DNA of 64,000 nt from Azorhizobium doebereinerae UFLA1-100 (GTDB lineage: Bacteria > Pseudomonadota > Alphaproteobacteria > Rhizobiales > Xanthobacteraceae): the NCBI RefSeq assembly GCF_000473085.1, contig NZ_AXBA01000005.1, positions 62,001 through 126,000 on the forward strand, in the 5' to 3' direction. The notes under the pieces were generated by a model that saw nothing but the letters and a program-made list of their open reading frames with translations, did no database searches and had not been told where the DNA came from. Each line of letters begins with the position of its first letter. Position 1 is the first letter of the stretch. The position numbers and the translations under genes are program-made. This document shows, piece after piece, positions 46,217 through 55,432 of this stretch.

Positions 46217-47463
46217 GCGGCAGCGGGCTCCAAAGCGGGAAGGTGCAGGCTGACGGCGGGGCGGGTGAAGGTGCGCCGGCCCGCCTTGAGGCCGAACAGC
46301 GGCGGCGCCAGTTCCGACACCGCCTCGGCCCGGGTGGCGCAGTCGAGCACCACCATGTTCGCCGGCGCCCCCTCCCGAATGCCGTAATCCTTGAGATTCA
46401 GCAACCGCGCGGAGGTGGCGGACACCATGTCGAAGCACGCCGCCATGCCGGCGGGCGTGCCCACCTGGGCGACGTTGGCATAGAGGTTGGAGATCCGTAC
46501 CAGCGAGCAGTCGCCGAACGGGGTGAACGGGTTCAGCACGTTGTTGGTGGACAGCGAGCAGGTGACGCTGTGCTCCAGCAGCACATGGGCCAGCGCCACG
46601 CCGCGCGGCACGTTGTGGTCATGCTCGCGGCCGATCAGGAACAGGTCGGTGGCCGGCAGCGCGGTGACGGCTACCCCGGCGCCGGCGAGGCGCCTGGCCA
46701 GCTCGATCAATTGCGGGCGCGGCACGGCGGACAGCTTGGTCACATGGCCGATGGCCACCCGCCCGCTCCAGCCGGTCTTCTCCGCCAGGCGGCACACCTC
46801 CAGCAGGTCGAGGTGGGAGGGATCGAGCCCGAAGTCGAGGTGGAAGTCCACATCCACGCCGAAGCGCTGCGCCAGCTCGAAGACGCGGGCGATCTGGCCA
46901 TGGCTGTCGGCGTCCATGTAAGGCGCGCCGCCCACCACGTCCGCCCCCGCCTCCAGCGCCGCCACCATCACGTCGTCGCAGCCTGGGTCGTCCAGCAGGC
47001 CCTCCTGCGGGAACACGCAGAGCGTCAGATCGATGGCCCAGGCATAGTCCTGCTTGAGCTTTTGCAAGGCGTGGATGGAGGTCAGCCCGATGCGCGGGTC
47101 CACCTCCACATGGGTGCGCATGCGCTGCGTGCCCTGGAGGATGGCCTTCCTGAGCGTGCGCTCGGCACGGGCGTAGACGTCCTCTTGCGTGAAGCCCGTC
47201 TTGGCGGCGGCGACCGCGCCGATGGCCTCGTCCAGCGTGCCCTTCTCGCAGACGCAGCGGCCCAGCAGGCAGGATTTGTCGAGATGGATATGGGTCTCGA
47301 TGAAGCCGGGCATGACGAGGCGCCCGCCCAGATCCTCGAACGGCGCGCCGGCATCGAGCCCCATGCCGATGGCGGCGAAGCGGCCGGCGCTCATGCCGAT
47401 GTCCACCGTCTCGTCCTCGCGCCCGGCGATGCGGGCATTGCGGAAGATATGGTCGAGGCTCAT
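46213..47463 (-). CDS. Cytosine-deaminase-like amidohydrolase
   Basis: A 416-residue metal-dependent hydrolase of the CodA/AtzC type. Ligand histidines are His58 and His60 (ETHIHLDKS), His208 (VDFHLDFG) and His240 (IGHVTKLS). The position of the fourth ligand, Asp313 in E. coli cytosine deaminase, is Asn307 here (STNNVLNPFTPFGD), at the same offset as the other aligned residues. Members deaminate or hydrolyse N-heterocycles; the substrate here is unknown. It is in the minus-strand operon with the LIV-type importer and the amidase. Confidence 0.87.
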   Translation of the reverse strand: MSLDHIFRNARIAGREDETVDIGMSAGRFAAIGMGLDAGAPFEDLGGRLVMPGFIETHIHLDKSCLLGRCVCEKGTLDEAIGAVAAAKTGFTQEDVYARAERTLRKAILQGTQRMRTHVEVDPRIGLTSIHALQKLKQDYAWAIDLTLCVFPQEGLLDDPGCDDVMVAALEAGADVVGGAPYMDADSHGQIARVFELAQRFGVDVDFHLDFGLDPSHLDLLEVCRLAEKTGWSGRVAIGHVTKLSAVPRPQLIELARRLAGAGVAVTALPATDLFLIGREHDHNVPRGVALAHVLLEHSVTCSLSTNNVLNPFTPFGDCSLVRISNLYANVAQVGTPAGMAACFDMVSATSARLLNLKDYGIREGAPANMVVLDCATRAEAVSELAPPLFGLKAGRRTFTRPAVSLHLPALEPAAA

Positions 47464-47511
47464 GTGGCGTTCCTTTGGGCGTTCATGCGGCGATGGGGGC
47501 GCGGTGGGCGG

Positions 47512-49971
47512 TCAGGCCCCGCCGGCCTTGGCCCCGAGATAGGCGGCTTCCAGCTCCGCATCGCCGGCCAGATCGGCAGCGGCGCCGGCCTTCACGACGC
47601 GGCCCTGCTCCAGCACATAGGCGCGGTCGGCGACGGTGAGCGCCAGCGCCGCCATCTGGTCCACCAGCAGCAGCGTCACGCCCTCGTCCCGGAGCTCGGC
47701 GAGGATGTCGAACAGTTCGCCGATGATGGCGGGAGCGAGCCCGAGGGAGGGCTCGTCCAGCAGCAGGATCTTCGGCCGGGCCATCAGCCCGCGGGCCACC
47801 GCGAGCATCTGCTGCTCGCCCCCCGAGAGCAGGCCGGCGCGCTGCGACAGGCGCTCGCGCAGGCGCGGAAAGCGCGTGAGCAGCGCCTCGAAGTCCGCCG
47901 CCACCTCGGCCGCGCCCGCCTTGCCGCGGGCAGCCTTGCCGCGCGAATGGGCGCCGAGCATCAGGTTGTCGCGCACGGAGAGTTCCGGAAACACCTGCCG
48001 GCCCTCGGGCACGAGGGCGAGGCCCATGCGGGCGATCACGTGCGCCGGCAGCGCGCCGATGGGCGCGTCCGCCAGCACCACTTCGCCCGCCACCGGCCGC
48101 AGCAGGCCGGACAGGGCGCGCATGGCGGTGGACTTGCCGGCGCCGTTGGCGCCCAGCAGCGCCACCGCCTCGCCCGGCCGTACGTCGAGCCCGACGCCGT
48201 TCAGCACCGGCGCCGCGCCATAGCCGGCGGTGAGGCCCACGGTGGTGAGCACCGCGTCGCGGCTGCCGTCCCAGGCCGCCGCGCGCGGCCGGCCGCGCCC
48301 GGTGTCGCCGCCGAGATAGGCGGCGATGACCGCCGGGTCCGCCCGCACCTCGGCCGGAGCGCCGGCCGCGATCACCCGCCCGGCGTCGAGCACCACCACA
48401 TGGTCGGAAATGCCCATGACCAGCGCCATATCGTGCTCCACCAGCAGCACGGCGAGGCCGGCGTCGGCGATCCGGCGCAGCAGGAGGGCCAGCCGGTCCT
48501 TGTCGGCGCGCATCAGGCCGGCGGCGGGCTCGTCCAGCAGCAGCACGCGGGGACGCATGGCGAGCGCGCGGGCGATCTCGACGAGCCGGCGGTCCACATG
48601 GGCGAGGTCGTCGGCGGGCGCGTCCAGGTCGCCCCCATAGCCGACGAAGGCCAGCAGCGCCTCGGCCTGCGCGGGATCGCCCTTCAGCGCGATGCGCACA
48701 TTGTCGATGACGCTGAGCGAGCCGAACAATTGCGTGGTCTGGTAGGTGCGGGCGATGCCGGCCCGCGCCACCTTGTAGGCGGGCGCGCCGGCGAGGTCCC
48801 GGTCGAGGCGCACCGCGCCCGCGTCCGGCCGGTAGAAGCCGCCGATCATGTTCAGCACGGTGGTCTTGCCGGCGCCGTTCGGGCCGATGAGGCTGGTGAC
48901 GGCGCCGGGCCGGGCGGTGAAGCTCACGCCATTGCTCGCCTTGATGCCGCCGAAGGCGATGGCGAGGTCGCGCACCTCCAAGGGCAGCGGCGCGCCCTGC
49001 GGGGCGAGCATGGCGGCGCCGGCGTCCGCGCGGACCGGGCGCGGGCGGCGGCGCACGAGACGCCGCGCCACTTCGCCGACGATGCCGCGCGGGGCGAGCC
49101 ACAGCACCGCCAGCAGCAGGCCGCCGAACAGGAGCAGGCGATATTCGGCGAAATCCGCCAGCAACTCCGGCAGGCCCACCACCACCAGCGCCCCCACCAC
49201 CGGGCCGAACACCGTTCCGGCCCCGCCCACCACCACGGCGAACAGGAACAGGATGGATTGCGAGAAGGGGAAGGAGCCGGGGGAGATGAACATCATCAGC
49301 GGCGCGAACACCGCGCCCGCCAGCCCGGCGAGGGCGGCGGAGAGCACGAAGGCCAGCGTCTTCAGCACCACCGGGTTGAGGCCGACGGACTGGGCCGCCA
49401 CCTCGCTGTCGCGCACCGCCAGCATGGCGCGGCCGAGCCGGCTTTCCGCCAGCGCCAAGAACCCGAGCAGCGCCAGCGTGGCGAGGGCGACGCAGAGCAC
49501 CGCCATCTCCCGCTCGGCGAGCATCAGCCCCATCACCGGCGGCGGCAGGATGCCCATCAGCCCGTTGGCGCCGCCGGTCACCGCCCGCCACTCGATCAGG
49601 CCATGCTCGACGATGAAGGCGAAGGCGATCGTCACCATGGCGAGGTACGGCCCCCTCACCCGCAGCGCCGGCAGCGCCAGGAGGAAGCCGACCGCCCCGG
49701 CCGCCACCGCCGCCGCCGCCAGGGCCAGCGGGAAGCCGGCGCCCTTCAGCAGCAGGATGCCGCTCACATAGGCGCCGATAGCGTAGAAGCCCACATGGCC
49801 GAGCGAGACTTGGCCCGTGAGCCCGAGCAGGATGTTGAGGCCGATGCCCACCAGCGCGGTGAGCGCCACCAATGCGATGACGAAGGCGGTGTAGCTCTCC
49901 CCCGCGAGCGCCAGCCCGGTGGCGGCCCCGGCCAGGACCAGGATGGCGAGCGCGGGCAGGAGGGCGCGCAC
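47512..49971 (-). CDS. Branched-chain-type ABC importer: LivM-LivG-LivF fusion
   Basis: An 819-residue single chain that joins three usually separate proteins. Residues 1-310 are the LivM permease (LNILLGLTGQVSLGHVGFYAIGAY). Residues about 330-560 are a LivG ATPase with Walker A GPNGAGKTT (363-371) and Walker B VLLLDEPAAG, but the ABC signature is replaced by DLAHVDRRLVEIA (456-466). Residues about 575-819 are a LivF ATPase with Walker A GANGAGKST (607-615), LSGGEQQMLAVARG and LLLLDEPSLG-type Walker B. The linkers are Arg/Pro-rich. It is one reading frame without a frameshift. Confidence 0.94.
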   Translation of the reverse strand: MRALLPALAILVLAGAATGLALAGESYTAFVIALVALTALVGIGLNILLGLTGQVSLGHVGFYAIGAYVSGILLLKGAGFPLALAAAAVAAGAVGFLLALPALRVRGPYLAMVTIAFAFIVEHGLIEWRAVTGGANGLMGILPPPVMGLMLAEREMAVLCVALATLALLGFLALAESRLGRAMLAVRDSEVAAQSVGLNPVVLKTLAFVLSAALAGLAGAVFAPLMMFISPGSFPFSQSILFLFAVVVGGAGTVFGPVVGALVVVGLPELLADFAEYRLLLFGGLLLAVLWLAPRGIVGEVARRLVRRRPRPVRADAGAAMLAPQGAPLPLEVRDLAIAFGGIKASNGVSFTARPGAVTSLIGPNGAGKTTVLNMIGGFYRPDAGAVRLDRDLAGAPAYKVARAGIARTYQTTQLFGSLSVIDNVRIALKGDPAQAEALLAFVGYGGDLDAPADDLAHVDRRLVEIARALAMRPRVLLLDEPAAGLMRADKDRLALLLRRIADAGLAVLLVEHDMALVMGISDHVVVLDAGRVIAAGAPAEVRADPAVIAAYLGGDTGRGRPRAAAWDGSRDAVLTTVGLTAGYGAAPVLNGVGLDVRPGEAVALLGANGAGKSTAMRALSGLLRPVAGEVVLADAPIGALPAHVIARMGLALVPEGRQVFPELSVRDNLMLGAHSRGKAARGKAGAAEVAADFEALLTRFPRLRERLSQRAGLLSGGEQQMLAVARGLMARPKILLLDEPSLGLAPAIIGELFDILAELRDEGVTLLLVDQMAALALTVADRAYVLEQGRVVKAGAAADLAGDAELEAAYLGAKAGGA

Positions 49972-49975
49972 GCGC

Positions 49976-50848
49976 TCAGACCTTCTTCACGGCGGCGCGG
50001 CCGAACAGGCCGTCCGGCGCCAGGGCCAGGGCGGCGATGACCGCCAGGAACACCAGGATCTGGGTGTAGGAGGAGCCCAGCATGCTGGTGACCAGCGCCT
50101 CCACCAGGCCATAGGCGAAGCCCGCCAGCATGATGCCCGAGGCCGAGCCCATGCCGCCCAGGATGGCGACGGCGAACGCCTTGATGCCGAACATCAGTCC
50201 CATGTCGGAGGAGACCGCGAGCAAGGGCGCGATCAGCAGGCCGGCGATGCCCGCCAGCACGGCGGAGGCGGCGAAGGCGAGCGCCACCACCCGCTTGACG
50301 TCGATGCCCATCAGGCTGGCGGCGGTGGGGTTCTGCACCACCGCCAGCAGCGCCTTGCCGCGCGCCGTGTGGCGCAGCAGGACGTGCAGCCCCAGGGCGA
50401 TCGCCACCCCGACCACCGGGATGACCAGCTGGAGCGGATAGACGCCGGCGCCGAACAGGTCCACCGGCGTGCGGGCGAGCAGCGAGGGGAAGGCGCGCGG
50501 CTCCTTGCCGAAGGTGAACATCACGGCGTTGTCCAGCACGATGCCGCCGGCGACGGTGGCCATCAGCCAGGCGCTGGAGCCGCGCGCGGTGAAGGGGCGC
50601 ACCAGCGCCCGCTCCACCACCAGCCCGGCGAGGGCGCAGGCGGCGAGTGTCGCGGCGATCGCCAGCGGCAGGGGCAGGCCCAGCGTCACCCAGAAAGTGT
50701 AGCCGAGCACCGCCCCCAGCATGACGCACGAGCCCTGGGCGAAATTGACGGCGTATGACACGGTGTACGTAGTGTGAAATCCAAGAGCGATAAGCCCGTA
50801 CATGCTGCCCAGGCTGAGCCCCGAGACGATGGCAGAGAGGATCAGCAT
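49976..50848 (-). CDS. Branched-chain-type ABC importer permease (LivH)
   Basis: A 290-residue permease with about eight membrane helices. The N-terminus SGLSLGSMYGLIALGFHTTYTVSYAVNFAQG and the middle GIDVKRVVALAFAASAVLAGIAGLL (both in outline) are standard LivH blocks. The C-terminal MLGSSYTQILVFLAVIAALALAPDGLFGR is typical. It starts 4 bases before the fused LivMGF gene in transcription order. Confidence 0.95.
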   Translation of the reverse strand: MLILSAIVSGLSLGSMYGLIALGFHTTYTVSYAVNFAQGSCVMLGAVLGYTFWVTLGLPLPLAIAATLAACALAGLVVERALVRPFTARGSSAWLMATVAGGIVLDNAVMFTFGKEPRAFPSLLARTPVDLFGAGVYPLQLVIPVVGVAIALGLHVLLRHTARGKALLAVVQNPTAASLMGIDVKRVVALAFAASAVLAGIAGLLIAPLLAVSSDMGLMFGIKAFAVAILGGMGSASGIMLAGFAYGLVEALVTSMLGSSYTQILVFLAVIAALALAPDGLFGRAAVKKV

Positions 50849-50881
50849 GACTTACCTCAATACCGAACCGTATCCGCCGGC

Positions 50882-52063
50882 CTATTGGCCGACGGGCACG
50901 ATCTCGGCGCCCTTGAAGTGGGTGAAGATGTAGTCGCCCTTGCCCAGCGCGTCGTTATTGCCGACCGAGAACGGCGTCTCATAGGTCTTGATGAGCCCGA
51001 CATAGGGGCCGATCTCATAGAAGGCCTTGCGCAGCGCCGGCCCGTCGGTGGTGCCGGCCTTGGCGATGGCGAGCGCCAGCAAATTCATGGCGTCATAGGC
51101 ATTGGCGATGCCCACCGCCGGGGTGACGTCCGCCAAGGTCTTGATTTCAGGATACTTCGCCTTCAGCGCCGCGAGCACCTGCTCACCCTTGGGCGATAGT
51201 TTGCCGGAGAAGGAATAGGTCTGGACCATGTCCACCTTCTCCGCGCTCGGCCCGCCCAGCTCGATGAAACGCCCGCCGGCGGGGCCCCAGTGCGAGACCA
51301 CCGGCACGTTCCAACCCATGCGGTCCAGCGACTTGACCACCTGCGCGGCGGGCTGGACGTTGGCGACGAGGAAGAGCGTATCGGCCCCCGCCTCCTTCAG
51401 GCGGGTGAGCTGGGGCACCATGTCGACGTCCGCATTGTCGAACTTCTCCGCCCCGGCGACCGGCAAGCCCTTGGCGCCGGCTGCCTTTTTCAGGCCGGCC
51501 TCGTTGGATTCGCCCCAGGGGTTGTTGATGAGCATGAGGCCCGGCTTCTTGGTGCCGTGGATCTTCACTGCGAAATCGATCATCGCCTCGTCCACCAGCT
51601 CATCCACGGCGGAGACCCGGAAGACATAATTCTCCTCCGCCCCGTTGCGGGTGATGCCGGTGCCCGCCGCCCAGACGGCGATGAAGGGCACCTTGGAGGA
51701 GTTGGCGAAGGGCACGACGGCCAGCGACACCGGCGTGTCGATGCCGCCGAAGAAGGCCACCACCTTCTCCTTCTGCACCAGCTCGCGGGCGGCCAGCAGG
51801 CCCTTGGCCGGGTTGCTCTCGTCGTCGCGGCGCACCAGCTCGAAGGTCCTGCCGAGCACGCCGCCCTTGGCGTTGATCTCGTCGATGGCCACCTGGAGGC
51901 CGCGCGTGATCGCCTCGCCGGATTTCGCCGACTGGCCCGACAGCGCGGCGACGAGGCCGACCTTGATGGTGTCCTGCGCGCGGGCGGGCGCGGCAAGGGT
52001 GACGGCAAGGCCGATGGCGGCGGCCAGGCGCGGAAGACGAAGAGCGGAAGCGAAGATGCCCAT
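50882..52063 (-). CDS. Branched-chain-type ABC substrate-binding protein (LivK family)
   Basis: A 393-residue periplasmic binding protein of type I. The signal peptide ends in APARAQD. Typical blocks are VGLVAALSGQSAKSGEAITRGLQVAIDEINAKGG (in outline), FFGGIDTPVSLAVVPFANSSKVPFIAVWAAGTGI and YDAMNLLALAIAKAG. Such proteins bind amino acids, amides or urea. A strong CCGGAGGGG lies before the ATG. First gene of the minus-strand operon livK-livH-livMGF-amidohydrolase-amidase. Confidence 0.95.
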   Translation of the reverse strand: MGIFASALRLPRLAAAIGLAVTLAAPARAQDTIKVGLVAALSGQSAKSGEAITRGLQVAIDEINAKGGVLGRTFELVRRDDESNPAKGLLAARELVQKEKVVAFFGGIDTPVSLAVVPFANSSKVPFIAVWAAGTGITRNGAEENYVFRVSAVDELVDEAMIDFAVKIHGTKKPGLMLINNPWGESNEAGLKKAAGAKGLPVAGAEKFDNADVDMVPQLTRLKEAGADTLFLVANVQPAAQVVKSLDRMGWNVPVVSHWGPAGGRFIELGGPSAEKVDMVQTYSFSGKLSPKGEQVLAALKAKYPEIKTLADVTPAVGIANAYDAMNLLALAIAKAGTTDGPALRKAFYEIGPYVGLIKTYETPFSVGNNDALGKGDYIFTHFKGAEIVPVGQ

Positions 52064-52481
52064 GGTGTCCCCTCCGGAAAGTCCGCTCCTGCTTGGCAAG
52101 CGCCGTGCCAAGCCATGGACGGCCGGAGATAGCCGGCGCCCCGGCGGCACGCGCATCCGCCAAAGCCCGCCCGCAGCCAGCTTGCGCCGCAGCTTGATGC
52201 AGGATACGCCGAAATCGACGCCATATTGCATCCATTAATTATTATAAATTGGATACAATTGTGCTGCTGACGGCCGGCTGTGACGGGTGAAGCGTTGCAA
52301 TTGAAGGCATGGCCCGCACCGATACGAGCGCTGGAGACGCCCACGCCGCAAGCTTGGCGTATACGATGATGCCTAAGATTTGTGCGCGATCCATGGGAGG
52401 ACGCCCCTTCTCCCACGCGGTGCCAACGGCGTGCATCGTGCGCTAGAATTCCCCGCCAGGTCAGAGGGCGGAGGGACATCC
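52064..52481. other. 418-base intergenic region with a candidate operator
   Basis: This region lies between divergent livK and the small Inh-like gene. It holds an AT-rich inverted repeat (52226-52258) and otherwise no gene I can support. Short frames here have no conserved features. Confidence 0.6.
52226..52258. promoter_or_regulatory. TTGCATCCA-N15-TGGATACAA inverted repeat upstream of livK
   Basis: Nine-base arms match at 8 of 9 positions. The 15-base spacer is A/T only. It is the only AT-rich stretch in the gap and lies 163-195 bases upstream of the livK start. It may be the operator or promoter of the LIV operon, or of an unseen regulator. It differs from the AATGTGCACATT boxes of the neighbouring operon. 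Confidence 0.45.
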
Positions 52482-52889
52482 ATGCTTCGCGCGGTTCGCA
52501 TCGCCGCCACCCTCCTGCCGCTGCTGGCCGGGATCGCCCGGGCGGAGGAGCCGAAGGTGCTGAACCTCGACGAACTCGACCCGCAGGAGGTCAAGGACCT
52601 GCTCGGCGTCTGGATCATCAAGGATCAGCGCGGCAGAAAGCAATGCCGGGTCGTGCTCAAGCGCGAGCCCACCATCGGCGGCATGCAGATCGACGTGGAC
52701 CCGAAGTGCCCGAAGGTGTTTCCGGTGATGGGGGACATCACCGCCTGGCGCCTCATGGAAGGCTGGGAAATCCGCCTGGCGGACGGCGAGCGCAAGACCC
52801 GCATCCGCTTCTTCACGCCCGACAACCGCTATGTGGCCGAGCCGGAGACCGACGGCATCTTCACCATCGACCAGGGGCCGCGCCGGTAG
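52482..52889 (+). CDS. Secreted AprI/Inh-like (protease inhibitor or Omp19 type) protein
   Basis: A 135-residue exported protein. The signal peptide ends at about 21 (GIARAEE). The mature part (LGVWIIKDQRGRKQCRVVLKR, a second Cys in VDPKCPKVFP, then ITAWRLMEGWEIRLADGERKTRIRFF) has the lipocalin-like beta pattern and two cysteines of the Inh/AprI family. These inhibit metalloproteases or are surface lipoproteins; no protease gene is near. It has a good GGCGGAGGG. Convergent with mraY. Confidence 0.7.
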   Translation: MLRAVRIAATLLPLLAGIARAEEPKVLNLDELDPQEVKDLLGVWIIKDQRGRKQCRVVLKREPTIGGMQIDVDPKCPKVFPVMGDITAWRLMEGWEIRLADGERKTRIRFFTPDNRYVAEPETDGIFTIDQGPRR

Positions 52890-52911
52890 CGCGGCCAGCC
52901 CGGCGGGCCGC

Positions 52912-53997
52912 TCAGCGCAGCTTCAGCGTGGCGAGGCCGAGCAGGGCCAGCATCACGGCGACGATCCAGAAGCGGATCACCACCTGGCTCTCGGTCCAGC
53001 CGAGCTGCTCGAAATGGTGATGGATGGGCGCCATCTTGAACACCCGCTTGCCGGTGAGCCGGAACGACAGCACCTGCACGATCACCGATACCGCCTCCAG
53101 CACGAACAGGCCGCCGATCACCGCCAGCACGATCTCGTGCTTGGTGGCCACCGCGATGGTGCCGAGCAGGCCGCCCAGCGCCAGCGAGCCGGTGTCGCCC
53201 ATGAAGATCTGCGCCGGCGGCGCGTTGAACCACAGGAAGCCGAGCCCAGCGCCGATGATGGCGCCGCAGATCACCGCCAACTCGCCAACGCCCGCCACGT
53301 AGTGAATCTGCAGATAGTCGGCGAAGACCACGTTGCCGGAGAGATAGGAGATCACGCCAAAGGAGCCGGCGGCGATCATCACCGGCACGATGGCGAGGCC
53401 GTCGAGGCCATCGGTGAGGTTCACCGCATTGCCCGCCGCGACGATGACGAAGGCGCCGAAGATCACGAAGAACCAGCCGAGATTGAGCAGCAGATCCTTG
53501 AAGAAGGGGAAGGAGACCGAGCTCGACAGGCCGCTGCGGCCCACCTGGATCATCGCCACCACGGCGATGCCGGCGACCAGCGCCTCGATGGCCAGCCGCG
53601 CCCTGCCGGAGAAGCCGGCATGGCTCTGGCGCGTCACCTTCAGATAGTCGTCATAGAAGCCGATCAGGCCGAAGCCGGTGGTGACGAACAGCACCACCCA
53701 CACATAGGCGTTCGAGAGATTGGCCCACAGCAGCGTCGCCACGATGAGGCCGGAGAAGATCATCAGCCCGCCCATGGTGGGCGTGCCCTTCTTGGTCAAA
53801 AGGTGCGACTGCGGGCCGTCGGCGCGGATCGGCTGGCCCTTGCCCTGCTTCAGCCGCAGGGTGGAGATGATCGCCGGCCCGAACAGGAACACGAACAGCA
53901 CCGCGGTGACGATGGCGCCCCCGGTGCGGAAGGTGATGTAGCGGAAGACATTGAAGGCGGGAAAGGTGTCGTGCAGCTGCGCGAGCCACTGGAGCAT
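52912..53997 (-). CDS. mraY: Phospho-N-acetylmuramoyl-pentapeptide transferase
   Basis: A 361-residue integral membrane enzyme with ten helices that makes lipid I from UDP-MurNAc-pentapeptide and undecaprenyl phosphate. Conserved catalytic blocks are present: [19 protein letters not shown] (the two Asp), [11 protein letters not shown] and [13 protein letters not shown], then [13 protein letters not shown]. It is the last dcw gene of the window and starts 4 bases after murF. Confidence 0.98.
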   Translation of the reverse strand: MLQWLAQLHDTFPAFNVFRYITFRTGGAIVTAVLFVFLFGPAIISTLRLKQGKGQPIRADGPQSHLLTKKGTPTMGGLMIFSGLIVATLLWANLSNAYVWVVLFVTTGFGLIGFYDDYLKVTRQSHAGFSGRARLAIEALVAGIAVVAMIQVGRSGLSSSVSFPFFKDLLLNLGWFFVIFGAFVIVAAGNAVNLTDGLDGLAIVPVMIAAGSFGVISYLSGNVVFADYLQIHYVAGVGELAVICGAIIGAGLGFLWFNAPPAQIFMGDTGSLALGGLLGTIAVATKHEIVLAVIGGLFVLEAVSVIVQVLSFRLTGKRVFKMAPIHHHFEQLGWTESQVVIRFWIVAVMLALLGLATLKLR

Positions 53998-54001
53998 TGA
54001 T

Positions 54002-55432
54002 CTATCCTTCGAGCAGCGCGTCGCCGGACACCCGGAAGCGGTCGCAGAGGGCTTTGACCAGCGGGCCCATGCGGCTGCCGTTCGAGCCCTTCACCATCAA
54101 CGTGTCGCCGGCGCGGATCGCGGCGGAAATAAGCGGTTCGAGATGCGAGGCGTGGAGCGCGTAGCCGCCCCGGCGCGAGGAGGGCAGCGCCTCCCACAGC
54201 GCGTGCATCAGCGGCCCGGCGCAGAACACGGTATCGATCCTGGCGGCGTCCAGCGCGCCGGCCAGTTCGCGATGGTGCAGCGCGCCCTCGGGCCCCAGTT
54301 CCAGCATGTCGCCCAGCACGGCGATGCGCCGGCCGCGCGGCCCCACCGGCGTGCGGCTCAGCACGTCGATGGCCGCGCGCATGGAGGCGGGATTGGCGTT
54401 GTAGCTCTCGTCCAGCAGCGTGGCGCTGCCGCCGAGGACGGCGAGGTCCAGCGGCACGCCGCGCCCCGGCGGCGGGCGCAGATGGGCGAGCGAGACCGCC
54501 GCCAGCGCGAGGTCGGCGCCGATCAGGCTCGCCGCCGCCAGCACCGCCAGGGCGTTCTGCACGATGTGGCGGCCGGGCATGCCGATCTTGAAGGTCACCG
54601 GCGTGCCCAGAACCTGGGCCACCGCGATGGAGCAGCGCGGATGCAGCGCCACGTCCACCAGCCGCACGTCGCTTTGCGGATCGGCGCCGAACGAGACGAT
54701 GCGCGCCACGCCCTTGGCGCGGGCACTCGCCGCGAGGCGCTCGAACAAAGGATTGTCCCGGTTCAGCACGGCGGCGCCGCCGGCTTCCAGGCCGTCGAAG
54801 ATCTCCGCCTTGGCGTCGGCGATCGCCTCGATGCCGGAGAACGCCTCCATGTGGACGGCTTCCACGGTGGTGATGATCGCCACCTGCGGGCACACCAGGC
54901 GCACCAGCGGGGTGATCTCGCCGGGATGGTTCATGCCGATCTCGAACACGCCGTAGCGCGCCTCGCGCGGCAGCCGGGCGAGCGACAGCGGCACGCCCCA
55001 GTGATTGTTGTAGGACGCGGCAGAGGCATGGGTCGCGCCGTCCGCCTGGAGGGCGAGGCGCAGCGCTTCCTTGGTGGTGGTCTTGCCGACCGAGCCGGTG
55101 ACCGCGACGATGCCCGCGTGCGAGCGCGCCCGGGCGGCCTTGGCGAAGTCGGTCAACGCCGCCAGCACGTCCGGCACCACCAGCATGGGGCCGTGCGGCA
55201 GCCCGTCGGCGCGGTCCGCCGCCACCACGGCGAAGGCGGCGCCGGCCGCGAACGCCCGCTCCACATAAGCGTGGCCGTCGCTGTTCTCGCCGGTGATGGC
55301 GAAAAAGGCGTCGCCGGGCGCCAGCGTCCGGGTGTCGATGGAGATGCCGGAGGCCGTGTTGATGAGGCCGCGGGCGGTCCCGCCCGTCGCCGCGAGGGCT
55401 TCGGCCGGGGTGAACAATGCGCGCGTCGTCAT
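54002..55432 (-). CDS. murF: UDP-N-acetylmuramoyl-tripeptide--D-alanyl-D-alanine ligase
   Basis: A 476-residue Mur ligase. The ATP loop is [14 protein letters not shown], the central domain has [11 protein letters not shown] and the C-terminal domain [13 protein letters not shown] (LDESYNANP is diagnostic for MurF) and VLGDMLELG. It adds D-Ala-D-Ala in the cytosol. Four-base overlap with murE. Confidence 0.98.
   Translation of the reverse strand: MTTRALFTPAEALAATGGTARGLINTASGISIDTRTLAPGDAFFAITGENSDGHAYVERAFAAGAAFAVVAADRADGLPHGPMLVVPDVLAALTDFAKAARARSHAGIVAVTGSVGKTTTKEALRLALQADGATHASAASYNNHWGVPLSLARLPREARYGVFEIGMNHPGEITPLVRLVCPQVAIITTVEAVHMEAFSGIEAIADAKAEIFDGLEAGGAAVLNRDNPLFERLAASARAKGVARIVSFGADPQSDVRLVDVALHPRCSIAVAQVLGTPVTFKIGMPGRHIVQNALAVLAAASLIGADLALAAVSLAHLRPPPGRGVPLDLAVLGGSATLLDESYNANPASMRAAIDVLSRTPVGPRGRRIAVLGDMLELGPEGALHHRELAGALDAARIDTVFCAGPLMHALWEALPSSRRGGYALHASHLEPLISAAIRAGDTLMVKGSNGSRMGPLVKALCDRFRVSGDALLEG

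Noticed and set aside
46243-50040. A plus-strand frame of about 1265 codons opposite the Liv and amidohydrolase genes
   Set aside because: It is a His/Arg/Gly/Gln-rich shadow of four genes with clear family motifs.
52242-52481. Short minus-strand frames in the livK upstream gap
   Set aside because: They lack a ribosome binding site and any recognisable motif, and one would be in the promoter region of livK.
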